Part shown: in pieces, positions 34,900 to 46,050 of the stretch
Layout of the letters: every line of letters begins with the position of its first letter
Position numbering within the stretch: the first letter of the stretch is position 1
NCBI GenBank assembly: GCA_016801885.1
Contig: CM028905.1
Location: 14,930,090 to 14,994,089, forward strand
Direction: 5' to 3'
Source of the DNA: Toxotes chatareus
Lineage: Eukaryota; Chordata; Actinopteri; Toxotidae
DNA: 64,000 nucleotides
Notes under the pieces: generated by a model
Told to the model about the DNA's origin: nothing
Databases searched by the model: none
What the model saw: only the letters and a program-made list of their open reading frames with translations
Translations under genes and position numbers: made by a program

Positions 34900-35590
34900 T
34901 TAGAGGCATGAGCCCACTGGAGTACTTCTGACCTTAGGGCTGCAGGGACATACAGGCGATCTGGGGGCAAGCACTGGGACCAGCCTCCCCTCTGTAGAAG
35001 TTCTCACCCTCTCCTCGATCTCCCACGTCAGGGATGCCACAACACAAGGAGACGGTAGGATAGTGTCTGTAGAGATGGATTCGTCCCCTTCTCTCTGAAA
35101 CTGGCGTGACAATGCGTCTGGTTTGACATTGCGGGGAGCCGGGTCTGTAGGAGAGGGAGAAATCAAACCTGGTGAAGAAGAGGGCCCATCGTGCCTGTCG
35201 GGAGTTGAGTCTCTTAGCAGTTCGGATGTACTCCAGGTTCTTGTGATCTGTCCAAACTAAAAAGGGCTGCTTAGTCCCTTCAAGCCAGTGTCGCCATTCC
35301 TCTAGGGCCAGCTTGACAGCCAGAAGCTCCCGATTGCCAATGTCATAGTTTCTCTCAGCAGGTGAAAGACGCCGAGAGAAGAAGGCGCATGGATGGAGTT
35401 TCTGGTCACCAGCTGCTCGCTGAGACAGAACTGCACCCACTCCAACATCAGAAGCATCCACCTCCACAACGAACTGCCGCTCAATGTCCGGGAACTGGAG
35501 GATGGGTGCTGAGCTGAAACGGTTCTTCAGAGTCCGGAAAGCAGAGTCTGCACCGTGGGACCAGCGGAAGGGACTCTTGGGGGGAGGTCA
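34900..35590 (-). pseudogene. Gypsy pol: RNase H and linker
   Basis: The frame 35467-34934 has the RNase H acidic residues in '[15 protein letters not shown]', '[14 protein letters not shown]' and '[11 protein letters not shown]'. A one-base break at 35133-35136 (G run on plus) moves the reading to the frame 35166-34900, which holds the linker toward the integrase. Confidence 0.85.
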
Positions 35591-36780
35591 ACATGGTGAG
35601 GGGGAGCAGCAATGGAGCTATAGTTCCGGATGAAGCGTCGATAAAAGTTTGCAAAACCCAGGAAACGCTGCAGTTGCTTACGGGTCTCAGGAACTGGCCA
35701 GGACTTTACCGCCTCCACCTTAGCAGGATCCATCTCCAAGCGTCCCTCGGCCACAATGTAGCCAAGAAAGGCCACTGACTGGGTGTGGAACTCGCATTTC
35801 TCAGCCTTAACGAACAGCGAATTCTCCAGGAGGCGCTGCAACACAGTCCTGACATGGTGAATGTGATCCTCAAGGCAGGTGGAAAAGATAAGAATGTCGT
35901 CTAAGTAGACAAACACATATTTATTGATCATGTCCCGGAGGACATCATTCACCAAGGCTTGGAAGACGGCGGGGGCATTGGTGAGACCGAATGGCATCAC
36001 CAAATATTCATAATGTCCGGTGGGGGTGTTGAAAGCAGTCTTCCACTCGTCCCCCTCCCTGATGCGTACGAGGTGGTAGGCATTACGAAGGTCAAGCTTG
36101 GTGAAGATCTTGGCCCCTTGGAGTAGCTCATGGGCAGAGGAAATAAGTGGTAGGGGGTACCGGTTCTTGATGGTGATGTCGTTGAGACCCCGGTAATCGA
36201 TGCAAGGGCGCAGGGTCTTGTCTTTTTTGTCCACAAAAAAGAATCCTGCCCCTGCAGGAGATGAGGACGGGCGTATGATTCCAGCAGCCAGAGAGTCATT
36301 AATATAGTTCTCCATGGCCTCCCGCTCTGGACCGGAAAGAGAGTAGAGACGCCCCTTAGGAGGTGACGCGCCAGGCTTCAGATCAATACAACAGTCATAA
36401 GGGCGGTGGGGGGGCAGCGAGGTAGCTTTGGCCTTACTGAACACTTCCCTGAGGTCGTGGTACTCAGTAGGGACTCTGGCCAGGTCCGGGCAGGTGCTGG
36501 GGAGCGTAGTCTGGCGAGGCCTCGATGCATCCCGAAGGCAGACCTGGTGGCAGAAACTGCTCCAGCTGAGGATAGTGGCTGTGGTCCAGTCGACATGCGG
36601 GTTGTGTTTACGGAGCCATGGGAAGCCCAGGATCAGAGGAATGTTGGATGAGGGCAGGAGAAGAAACTGGATGGTCTCATGATGGTTACCAGAAATCAGC
36701 ATGTGAACAGGGGCAGTCTGGTGGGTAACCGCTCCCAGAAGATGACCATCCAGGGCCCTGGCAGGAATCGGTGGGTTGAG
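35527..36780 (-). pseudogene. Gypsy pol: reverse transcriptase
   Basis: The frame 36702-35527 covers the RT domain. It shows '[18 protein letters not shown]', '[14 protein letters not shown]', '[16 protein letters not shown]', the catalytic '[13 protein letters not shown]' (YLDD at 35896-35907) and 'VAFLGYIV'. It is intact until two one-base changes in C runs at 35600-35604 and 35579-35584 move it to the RNase H frame. Confidence 0.9.
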
Positions 36781-36965
36781 GGAATCCCCTCTAGCCCGAG
36801 TTGCATAGCCAAGCCCTCGTCCATAATATTGCCATCGGAACCAGAGTCAATGAAGGTGGCCAGGGTGTGGGAGTCTTCAGAGAAAAGAAGCTGGACTTGA
36901 AAGAGGGGCGTTTAATCTGAGAGGAAGATTTCACTCCTGCATGACTCACCAGGACTTCCTCATTC
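36780..36965 (-). pseudogene. Gypsy pol: aspartic protease
   Basis: The active-site motif '[14 protein letters not shown]' (D-S-G) lies at about 36815-36854. It is in a different frame from both the sequence before it (break at 36905-36908) and the RT after it (break at 36780-36782). Confidence 0.8.
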
Positions 36966-37980
36966 ACTGGGGAGCTCTGCCTTTTAACGGACAGAGAGAG
37001 ATAAAATGTCCAGCTTTCCCGCAGTACATACAAAGGTTCCCCATCCGGCGACGCTGGCGCTCCTCTGGTGTGAGTCTGGTGCGACCCAGTTGCATCGGTT
37101 CTGGGTCAGCAGAGACAGGTGTGGCAGGTGAGAGCGGGGACGAAGCGGATGGGGACTTCAGGTGGTGAGCTGCAGTGGAAAGTGCAGGATTCTGTCTCCT
37201 CTCTCTTCTCCGGGCCCTGACACGGAGGTCCAGTCGAGTGCTGAGCTCGATGAGTTCATCCAGTGTGGCAGGTAGAGGATAAGAAACCAGTTCGTCTTTG
37301 ATATATTCTGCTAAACCATGCAGAAAGGCATCCCGGAGTGCAGCCAGGTTCCAGTCACTCTGACGGGCCTTGGTCCGGAAGTCGATGGAGTAATCTGCCA
37401 CAGACTGATTCCCCTGCCGTATGGAGAGTAGCTCAGAAGTGCCATCTGGACCCGTAGCTCCCAGCCCGAAGACCTTGCACAGCTCCTCCGAGAAGGCCTG
37501 GAAAGAAGCACAGGCAGGAGTCTGCCTCTCCCACTCTGCAGTTCCCCAGAGGAGAGCTCTATCTGTCAGGTTGCTGATGACGTATGCCACCTTTGCTCCC
37601 TCAGTGGCAAATGTGTGTGGCTGTAGACTGAACAGCAGAGAACAGGAAGTCAGGAAGGGACGACAGAGCTTGGGATCCCCATTGTAGCGCTCTGGGGCCC
37701 CCAGCCGAGGTTCTGATATCATCCTTGGCAGAGTTGGAGCTGGAGCTGGAGCAGGAGCAGGAGGTGGAGGTGCTGGTGCAGAGACTGTGGCCGCTGGAGA
37801 GGAAAAAGTGGAGATCAGCTGTTGCAGTTGAGCTGTGAGGGTTGTGATGGCCCCGGCTTGGGCCTCCGCCGCTTGTCTGGCATAGGCAGCAGCCTGCTCC
37901 ATTCGTTGCTCATGAAGCATGAGCACTCTCTCGATTCTTTCAAACCGATCCCGTGGTGACGGTGGTTCTGCTGGGTCCAT
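36964..37980 (-). CDS. Gypsy gag polyprotein
   Basis: 338 codons from ATG 37980-37978 ('MDPAEPPSPRDRFERIERV') to TGA 36966-36964. It has an N-terminal coiled-coil-like region, an Ala/Pro-rich stretch, a capsid-like region ('ERYNGDPKLCRPFLTSC' and on) and a single zinc knuckle 'CMYCGKAGHFISLC' (CX2CX4HX4C) near the end. Gag packages element RNA into particles. The open frame extends upstream into the LTR, but I place the start at the first Met after the LTR. The frame is intact. GTTAAAA (36982-36988) just before the stop could support a -1 shift into pol. Confidence 0.85.
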   Translation of the reverse strand: MDPAEPPSPRDRFERIERVLMLHEQRMEQAAAYARQAAEAQAGAITTLTAQLQQLISTFSSPAATVSAPAPPPPAPAPAPAPTLPRMISEPRLGAPERYNGDPKLCRPFLTSCSLLFSLQPHTFATEGAKVAYVISNLTDRALLWGTAEWERQTPACASFQAFSEELCKVFGLGATGPDGTSELLSIRQGNQSVADYSIDFRTKARQSDWNLAALRDAFLHGLAEYIKDELVSYPLPATLDELIELSTRLDLRVRARRRERRQNPALSTAAHHLKSPSASSPLSPATPVSADPEPMQLGRTRLTPEERQRRRMGNLCMYCGKAGHFISLCPLKGRAPQ

Positions 37981-37997
37981 GACTGGCCAGATTGTAC

Positions 37998-38511
37998 TGT
38001 GACGGGTATAGTATGAACCCAAGTGCAGTACAAAACAGGCAATGAACTGATGATCAGTTAATAGGTTTATTAACTGGCACACAAAACAGTTCACGGGCTG
38101 GGCAGAAGGCTTGGTCGAGGCAGGCAAAAGTTCAGTAACAGGGAGGCAGGCAGAATCAGGCAAACAGTCCAGAGAGAGACAGGCTGAGCTCGTGGTCGAA
38201 ACAGAAGGCAGAGGTAATTTACCGGGGATCAGGAAAAACAGGCAGGTCGTAATCAGGCAGGGTCGGTACCGGGAAGACAGGCAGGTAAACGCTGGAAAGT
38301 CTTGCATGGCATAGAACAATCTGGCACCGAGTGAGTGTGAGGCTGGAGAATATATACTGGTAGGTGAGCTGATTGGTGAGTGAGAGCAGGTGTGTGATTA
38401 GTGGGTGTGGTGTGAGCAGGGCAGTGGAAAAGTACTGAGTCCATGGCTGGAGCAGAGTGTGAGCAGGGCAGTGGAAAAATACTGAGTCCATGGCTGGAGC
38501 AGAGTGTGACA
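37998..38511 (-). repeat. 5' LTR of the gypsy element
   Basis: Right copy in window coordinates, upstream for the element. Same length as, and no visible difference from, the other LTR. It carries the same 47-bp tandem duplication (38410-38503). Followed on the plus strand by target copy GGTGA. Confidence 0.95.
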
Positions 38512-38516
38512 GGTGA

Positions 38517-40659
38517 GGACATCACCAGTTTTGCTTTCGTGGCAGCCAGAGACTGCGGGAGTTGCCACCTTGGTCATTTGGAGTTTGTTGTGTATAACTG
38601 CACAGACATTTTCCTGGGAGATACTAACTAATGTTGCCACAATGTTCTTATGGACCTCCTTGGTGATGAGCCCATTTACCCATTTACCATGTCCATTTAC
38701 TCAGATAGAGCTGAGCACAGAAGTTATTAACTTCAAACTTTCTGCAGAATCACTCAAAGAGTTGAACTGCCCATGCATGTAACTCATCTCCTTCAGTTTG
38801 TCATCAGTTTCTTTATGTCCTGACCATCCTGAGTTCTCATCAGATATTGTTCAGTGGAGCAGTCTGATAATCTGATTCTGATTAAGAAAAAAAGTGAACC
38901 CACAAGTTTCCATTCTACATATATTGCATAAAGGGATTCCTAAAACCCACCACACTAAAAAGTGGATATAGAAAATGGATGGATGTTTAGAATGATGTTA
39001 CAGGTATATTCATACTTGACATAGGTAAATGACTGTTACCCTGATTTGTAAACTAGTGACAAATTTTGATAAATTAATCCTGATCATGAGAACATTGATG
39101 GTGTGGCACTGACACACAGAAATGGGTAAGTCCTGCCCTCCAGGGGTCACAGTTAGCAACTACAACACCGGTGTTATTAATGTGGATCATTTAAAAGATA
39201 TGAACAAATCAGAAAAGTAAACAGATGTATAGTGAAATCAGTTTATCAATACCTCCAATCTGAAAATATCATTAACATTTATTCTGCATGTACTGTATCT
39301 TTCAGGTAGAAAAGTTAATGTCCTCGACTAGTGTTCAAGCAGCTACAAAAAACATTTCCTGTAGTGATTTCAATTACACACAAAAAGCAGTTAGGTTGCT
39401 TTCTTTAATGCAAGACATGTGAGATCATATGCAATGCTTCTGAGTGACAACAAACTGAGCAAATGAAAAAAAGGATGTGTCAGTTGATGAACCTCCCACA
39501 AACACCTGAAAACCAGCCACAGACAGTGTGTGTGAGAGACTGCTGCTGATGCTGATGTTTTGATTTTATGTGCTGCAGGCTGTGGTGATGACATAATATT
39601 AGTGTTTTTAATATTCTGTCAGCTCATATGTTTGAAAATGGAGGAGGCTATTTTTTTTATGGCAGGATAAAGTTTTGTGGTACAGAAGTTTCTATTTTCC
39701 TGCTCACATGCACAGTCAGTATTTAAATCATGGAGAACAGACTGATGCAGAGATGATTATCACTGTTCACTGTGGTCACGGTAAGAAACTAAAACACCTT
39801 TCAATAAAATGATTCACACAGAGTTAAACAATGATTTTACTGGCATTTAACACATACTGTGTTATGACTGAAGAAAGCTTTTACCCGTCTAAAAGAGCAC
39901 TGACATTTTACGTGAAGGTCTTACTGAAGCATAATGGTAGATTAACAGGAAAACCTGCCCCAGGCAATGACTCCACTCTACATAAGTACAACACCGCTGC
40001 CCAAACCAGATGACACACTGTCCCACCAGTCTCCACCACCCCTCAGGTTCCCAGCACCATCCCTCTTGATCCATCAGTGTTTCACCTGAACTGATGAGTT
40101 GCTGGCTGCACAGTGACTGTGCCGGAAAACACACTTTACACTGTGAGCTGCCACAGGAGCTGAACACGAAACTCTGAAGCACACAGCACAGAATAATGAC
40201 TGCTTGATGTGTTGAACTTGTGCTGCCATCTAGTGGTTGCTACATACTCTGCTCCACCCTGTGCAACACAGAACTTTACAATTCACCTTTGTGTAATCTT
40301 ACGTTACTTGATCGTAAATGCTAACACAAAACAAAAGCCATGCACAGAGGAGGGACAAACAGCCTCAAAAGCAGACGTGCAGCTGAGAGTAAAATACTTT
40401 TTGCATTTTAGTTTGACAGTGTGGCTCATGTAATGCTGTGAAACAAATGTGAGTTTGGCACAAACTATGTGTTGGACTAAGTCGTGGACATATGTGATAT
40501 GTGATGGATGGGGTATGGAACATGTGACTATAACATGACTTCCACACCTGCCTGAACCACTACAAGGTTCCATATTATCCTAGTCAGAATATCATAGTCA
40601 CAGTTAGCCACTGTTTCAACAGAAAGGGGGGTACAGCAGTACATCAGTATGCATATATA
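38517..40659. other. Intergenic, nothing firmly recognised
   Basis: Continues the pre-insertion sequence to the right of the gypsy element. A short 'GAAAATGGATGGATG' SINE-tail-like phrase sits near 38968-38983. No coding region supported. Confidence 0.4.
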
Positions 40660-41000
40660 TACACATTCAATTCACTTTTATTTATATAGCTCGTTCCACA
40701 ATCAAAATGGTCTCAAAGTGCTTTACAGAGACCCAGAGTCTGACCCCAGAGCAAGCACTTAAGGCAACAGTGGCAAGGAAAAACTCCCTTTTAACAGGAA
40801 GAAACCTTGAGCAGAACCTGGCTCAGATGGGGGACCCTCCTGCTGATGGCCGGGCTGGGTGAAAGGAGGAAAAGGAGGAAGATAGGACAGCTGGGAATGT
40901 AAGAGAGGAGGAAAAGGACACGTAGCATATAAAACATGATACAAACAGGGTTAGAGGGCCAGCATTCAGATTACAGAACAGTTAGTGGATACTGTGTGCT
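40660..41000 (+). repeat. Dispersed repeat, 'TTTTATTTATATAGC...AAAGTGCTTTACA' family
   Basis: Starts TTCAATTCACTTTTATTTATATAGC, passes through 'TCAAAGTGCTTTACAGAGACC', 'GGCAAGGAAAAACTCCC' and 'GAAACCTTGAGCAGAACC'. A well-known type of teleost dispersed repeat. A related head is at 55578-55740. Non-coding. Confidence 0.65.
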
Positions 41001-42090
41001 CAGCAGATTACAGTTATGATAGGAAACAGAGCACAGAAGCAAAAAAAAAAAATTTGTCATAATTAGTAATTATTTACATTACAGTCGACATATGTTAAGC
41101 AGAGTAATATATTAGAAATGGACAGTTGTCGACAGCAAACAGCTAAAAGAGAGGACACAGAGTTAATGACATCTAGGCAAATAAATATGAGTGGAGTGAC
41201 CCATCAGCTACCAAAGACTGTGGAGATGCAAAACTGATCCAGAGAGCCATAATGGTGAGCAAACAGACTTTACTGCAGGGCATGGAAAGAGGCAGATGCT
41301 ACGCTGTTATCTGGTGTGGTTCATAGAAGTTGCAAAGGTGGCCTCATGTGAACAATTGTTCCATAGAAAGACTGAAGGAAGAAGATCATACCTTGAAAAA
41401 AAAGACTAGATCTCTGTAAGGATGAACAACGCTACATTCAGTATCTACACTGAATTTCTATATGTTTACTTATATTATCCTATCTCTAAGTAGCTTGGGA
41501 GTGTATTTTAATTTATAATGTTAGTTTCACTAGTATTTCTCTTTTTTCTTATCTTTTTCTCATAACTACTAATATTATAATTATTTATTTCCATTATATT
41601 AGCCATTGCTTTTCAGAACTTCACAATGCTAAGTGTTATGCATGTTAAAAACTGAAAAATGGCAATGAACTTTAACCCATACGAAGACATTCAGCAGTAT
41701 TGGTAGTATTTATACTTTTGATCTACCCACCCTAATCACAAGTACTGGCAATTAACAACTGAAACAAGACATCAGCAGAGCATTAACACACTTCATTCAT
41801 TCATTCATTCATTCTTTGCCTGCCATTTCAGCATAACTGTCATTTCAGACCCTTCCCAAGCCTCTTGCCCTGCACTAACCCTGTCTTTGCCACCTCTCAG
41901 CAACCTTACTCTTCCTGCCTACTCACCTGTTCCCTATTCCCTAATCTCAGTATTTATTGGGGGCTTTCCAGGGGTTGGAGCTGCATTTTGACTGTGTATC
42001 AACCCTGGAGAGGTATGACTGTGGTAAGAAATAGGAAAACTAAGTTTCTAAACTTAGTTTCTAGACTAAGAAAACTAAATTCCAGCTTGG
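41001..42090. other. Intergenic, AT-rich
   Basis: No gene recognised. Contains a CATT run at about 41792-41812 and a perfect 11-bp hairpin at 42037-42060 (AAACTAAGTTT and its inverted copy, 2-base loop). Confidence 0.45.
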
Positions 42091-42104
42091 TTCATACCCC
42101 AAAA

Positions 42105-42441
42105 ATATGGCTATTGTGGCTCAATGGCTCACTCTAACTCTGCACTCACTACCTCTGTTGAAGAGATTCAGGGAAACAAGGACTTGCTGAGAACAGCGGG
42201 CATCGAGCAGCATCTACATCTCTACAGCTTCCCAAATAAACCTGATTTTTACACAAATCATTCCAAACACTTGTCTCTGAGTCAGACCCGAAGTCAACAC
42301 AGAAAGCAGTCACCTGCAACAGACATCACACAGGGTTCTACATCCAGGTCCAGGTCCTGCTCTCGTCCTCATTTCCCTGAATCTCTACAAAAGATGAGAG
42401 AAGTGCGAAGGTAGCATGAGCCATAGAGCCACAGTGGTATT
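42105..42441. mobile_element. Probable MITE with long imperfect inverted ends
   Basis: About 75 bp at the left (from near 42110) and the right (to near 42441) are imperfect inverted copies. Each reads inward as TGTGGCTC.ATGGCTCA, a variable stretch, then AGAGATTCAGGGAAA. About 170 bp lie between. No transposase. Target duplication not resolved. Confidence 0.5.
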
Positions 42442-42748
42442 TATCACTCAATCTTGCTTTAAATAGGCGAGAGGAGGGGGGCAAGCCTGTTGTGAGGTGT
42501 GACAGGCAGAAACATAATGTGATCCCACTCACTTTGAATCTGCATATGCTTCCTGTGGCTGTCTAATAAAGAAACAGGTAAGGGATTTATTTGGTAACAT
42601 ATATAACATTGTGAGCACAACATAAATCAACAGGGCTCCTAAAAGATTAGGTGGTGATACAGGACCTGGATGGATGGCCTTGTAATTTCAGGGGAAAGAG
42701 AGAGAAACAGCTAACTGCTGAAAACCACTGACCAAAAACAGACTGGCA

Positions 42749-42785
42749 CTCTGACTCTCTGACAGCAACAGTCAGAGAGTCAGAG
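42749..42785. repeat. Perfect 15-bp hairpin
   Basis: CTCTGACTCTCTGAC and GTCAGAGAGTCAGAG flank the loop AGCAACA. Intergenic. No T run follows in either direction. Confidence 0.8.
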
Positions 42786-42929
42786 AGTGGCTTTAACACT
42801 GTGAGGACATAAAATGTTCAGGAGCATTCAGTCATGCACAACAGCCTGAAGTTAAACACAATACAGCATCACTAAACAACTGTACGGGAGAAATGTTTCT
42901 CCCATGTAGAACTGTACAGGGCTCGGCTC

Positions 42930-43190
42930 AGAGAACACAAGTGCAGAACACAGAGACAGAGGCTAGGAACTGGAGCAAGGACTCATTTATTAACAAACTG
43001 ATGTGATCTGTAGAGAATAAGGGCACAGAGTCCTAGCAGCCTGAGGGGAGCCAAGGCTGGGCGAGGAGGAACCGGGGATAAGTCTAAGACCGGCAGCCGG
43101 AGTCCGAAGCTGAATAAGGGTGAAAAGGCTGGGCAGGGCAAGACAGGCAGAGGGAGGGCAGGCAGACCGAGTCCAGAGAGTCAGGGAGAG
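42930..43190 (-). repeat. LTR-like fragment, tentative
   Basis: 'GACTCATTTATTAACAAACTG' and a long purine-rich, CAGGCAG-type stretch resemble the style of the gypsy LTR in this window. No clean terminus and no partner LTR found. Confidence 0.3.
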
Positions 43191-43199
43191 CTGACTTTC

Positions 43200-43305
43200 A
43201 TGTGGAGCAGAAGAGAAGGGTCCAGTATCTTGCCCAAGGATACTTCAACATGCAGACCCGGAGGAGCCGGGGATTGAACCACCAACCTTCTGATTAGCGG
43301 ACGAC
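43200..43305 (-). repeat. tRNA-derived SINE fragment, minus strand
   Basis: The minus strand reads 'CAGAAGGTTGGTGGTTCAAT' with a B-box GGTTCAATCCCC, then 'CTTGGGCAAGATACTG'. Same family as 45105-45245. Confidence 0.55.
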
Positions 43306-43554
43306 TCATTCTGCTTCCCGAGCCCATGTTTAAAATAGAGAAGATTGAAGATGTTAGCAGCATGCTGCCCGGTACCTGTGCATCTGATCCCACTGCTGTG
43401 ATCAGAGCACAGCACAGACAGACAGAGAGAGGGAGAGGGGGCAGAAGCAGAGGACGTGACATGAATTTGGTAGAGTAGACTCTGGCAGGGGAACTGTGAA
43501 CTGCAGAATATCCAATGCCCCAAACTGGTGATCTCACTGAGTGTGTAGGGAACA

Positions 43555-43725
43555 GTCCTGGGGGCTGTTTTAGTGGAACCTGGGAGGAGCATGTGGAACA
43601 CCTGAGGGAAGTCCTGGACTGCTTACATTCTGCAGGGATCACCATCAGTTCAGCAGTGTGTGCTGGCCAGAACTGAGACTCAATACCTTGGTTTCACCAT
43701 TGGAGGTGGGATTATAAAAAAAAAG
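43555..43725 (+). mobile_element. Gypsy-type reverse transcriptase fragment (second element)
   Basis: 'WEEHVEHLREVLDCLHSAGI' is followed, after a one-base frame change, by 'TETQYLGFTIGGGIIKK'. Both blocks are from the RT domain just after the catalytic YxDD in gypsy elements. They differ clearly from the intact element at 32925-38511, so this is a different lineage. Only about 170 bp survive. Confidence 0.6.
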
Positions 43726-45104
43726 TAGTACACAAGTTCAAGTGCAAGTGTTTTGTTTTTGGTTTTTTTTTTGGATAAGGGATTTTGGATTTCAACATTC
43801 CCCTGTGACTCCACATGCCTTCCAGCTTTGTCCCTCACCCTGCTATTAGCTGGAGAGTTTTACCAGGAAGTATTCTGCTGTAGTTTGATTCATTTAGTTT
43901 GGTTTTTCTGTGGGCTGGCTCCTCTTCAGGTATACGTTTCCACGGTAACTTAAGTCAAACTTACTTGAACCTGCCCCTTAAAAACACTGAAATTCCTGAA
44001 AACGTCCCCAAAAATATAAACAGGGGGTGAGTTATATCTCTACAACACTGCAGTGGGTGCTTTTGTTCCTGCAAAAGGAGCCTACAGCATCCAGGGGAGG
44101 ACACTACAGTGTGACTGTAGGGGACTATCCTGATGTGATATTTTGGACTTAAGTGTAAGTTAGAAGTGAAAAAAATCCTTCACTTTTGCTCATACTCACA
44201 AACACAGGATTTTACTTTATTTCAGCAGGATAATCCACAGTGAATGAATGCTGGGGGAGCACGCTCTGCTCAGGGGGGAGTTATGTAACAGCCACTTTGA
44301 TTCTGAATACTGGAAAAATGTAGAGACTGGATGCCCACAAATTTCAGCCTCTCTCTCCACTTTAAAGCCTCGTGGCTCTGTGTATCACACTGTATAAAAC
44401 TGCCTAATTCCCATGGCAGGTCACAGGAAGAGGCAGGAGCAGAACTGATTTGTGTAATTATTATGTTATTGAATTAGTTTATAGGAACCTGTGTTGATAC
44501 CAGTATTTATTCTTTGAATTATATTCATGGTTACATGTTAATACTTATTGCTTTGCGTGGTCTTGGGCCCTCGTGCAGCAGGGATGGTAGAAAAGGCAGC
44601 CAGTTGCTTTCAGTGTGCTCTTTGGGAGGCGCAGGAGACAGGAGTGACAAAGTCAGGTTCAGACAACAGCGTGGTTTGTTAACATATGGTTACAGCGTTG
44701 CAACAAAGCCATCAGCGAGATCCAACACATGATCCTGAGAGAATGTCTCACTGGTTATTTGGAGGGTGAAATAAGAAATGTGTGGACTATTTGTGGACTA
44801 GACTAGATCAGGAGCTTTCCCAATGGATCTTGGTGAACAGCACACCTGTGTTATCGCTTCATCATTGCTGACCTTGTACAGAATGTGTTGACAAACCCAG
44901 CTACAGAAAAGGGTTGGGTCACAACAATCCATCGAGACTCTCCCACCATACAGTGGGGATATGAGGTTTGGGAAAGGAGGGCATTTAATGGAAGACAGCA
45001 TCAAGTTGCATTATGGGAAATGTTGGAGCCAGTATTTTTGGAGCTTGAACCTTACTGCAGAATAAAAGCTGGGAGATCTCAGACACTGTCTCCCAAAAGG
45101 GATA
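43726..45104. other. Intergenic, nothing firmly recognised
   Basis: Contains a T run near 43760. No supported coding region. Confidence 0.4.
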
Positions 45105-45245
45105 GCTGAGGTTCCAGGGGTGGAGCAGGTCATCCACTAATCACAAGGTCAGTTTTTCATTCCTCTGTTGCCAAAGTGTCCTTGAGCAAGAGACTGAACC
45201 TCAAATTGTCCCTGATGTATCATTGGTGTGTGTGCAGCTGTATTA
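45105..45245 (+). repeat. tRNA-derived SINE fragment
   Basis: 'AAAGTGTCCTTGAGCAAGAG' and 'CTGAACCTCAAATTG' follow an eroded B-box region. This is the body of the same SINE type as 43200-43305. Confidence 0.5.
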
Positions 45246-45289
45246 CCATTTACCTGTTAGGAGAAAAACAATCTCCCCCTCCTTCTCTG

Positions 45290-45780
45290 TGTTTCTAGTG
45301 CTCTCCCCTCCTTCCTGTTTCTTGTTTGTCCCCTGTTTTTCTGTTTTATTGTGTGTTTGTGTCTAATCCTGGGAGTGGCTGACCTACTTCCCGTTTCCAG
45401 ATGCCAGATCTCCTCCTCACCTGTCCGCAATCATCTCATCAGATACACCCGCAGCCTGCAGCTTGTAAACACCGGTTCTCTTCTCCACTCTTTACCAGAT
45501 TATCCTAACTACTGTGGTAACACGCAGTCAGCTCAGATGAGCTCCAGTGCTAGTTTTCCCTCATGCTCAGACTTGTCACCTCTGCATCCCAGGTTCACCA
45601 GCACCTCTGCCACTGCCTGCTCGCCACACTCCGTACTGTTCCTGTTCTCCTGGCTCATTAGTTCCAGCCCCTCCATCTTACCTGGACGCATACCTCTGGT
45701 CTGAGCCAGTCTGAGCAGTCTCATCCTGCCTGCCCTGCTCCATCTCAAAGAACAACAGAACCGTTCCCCTAACTTTACAA
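45290..45780 (+). repeat. Possible solo LTR fragment
   Basis: Pyrimidine-rich with 'CTTGTTTGTCCCCTG...TTTATTGTG' and a C/T-rich tail, in the style of fish gypsy LTRs in plus orientation. Boundaries and target duplication not identified. It lies directly downstream of the SPINK-like gene. Confidence 0.3.
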
Positions 45781-45885
45781 ATGAAACTAATCTATTTTTT
45801 TTTTAATCATACTGTACATAGCCTCAAACATAATGTCTGAGTACTGAAGAATAACACAGACAGAGGACATGTTGCAGTATGTATC

Positions 45886-45891
45886 TTTATT
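45886..45891 (-). terminator. Polyadenylation signal of the SPINK-like gene
   Basis: AATAAA on the minus strand (TTTATT on plus), about 160 bp past the stop codon. It fits a short 3' UTR. Confidence 0.75.
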
Positions 45892-45966
45892 GAGAAGGCA
45901 AGATACAGTACAGGGATGACCTGCCTATTACACAGCCAGAAGTGAGAGAGAGACAGTGTCTCTTTC

Positions 45967-45972
<6 letters not shown>

Positions 45973-46020
<48 letters not shown>
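45973..46020. repeat. TG/CA microsatellite in the SPINK-like 3' UTR
   Basis: 24 uninterrupted TG units, between the stop codon and the polyadenylation signal. Confidence 0.9.
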
Positions 46021-46022
<2 letters not shown>

Positions 46023-46050
46023 AGTCACTCACTGTCTGGCACACTGAGAG

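Larger units (their letters stand above)
32925..38511 (-). mobile_element. Full-length Ty3/gypsy chromovirus retrotransposon
   Basis: 5587 bp in minus orientation. Two 514-bp LTRs that look identical by eye (32925-33438 and 37998-38511) begin TGT and end ACA on either strand. GGTGA target copies flank the element at 32920-32924 and 38512-38516. On the minus strand the order is 5' LTR (right), gag with a zinc knuckle, protease, reverse transcriptase, RNase H, integrase with C-terminal chromodomain, purine tract, 3' LTR (left). That domain order and the chromodomain place it in the chromovirus branch. No envelope gene is seen. At least seven one-base breaks disrupt pol, nearly all in C/G runs. 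LTR identity suggests recent insertion. Confidence 0.95.

Noticed and set aside
43181..43645. 154-codon minus-strand frame as a gene
   Set aside because: It runs antisense across a SINE fragment and a gypsy RT fragment.
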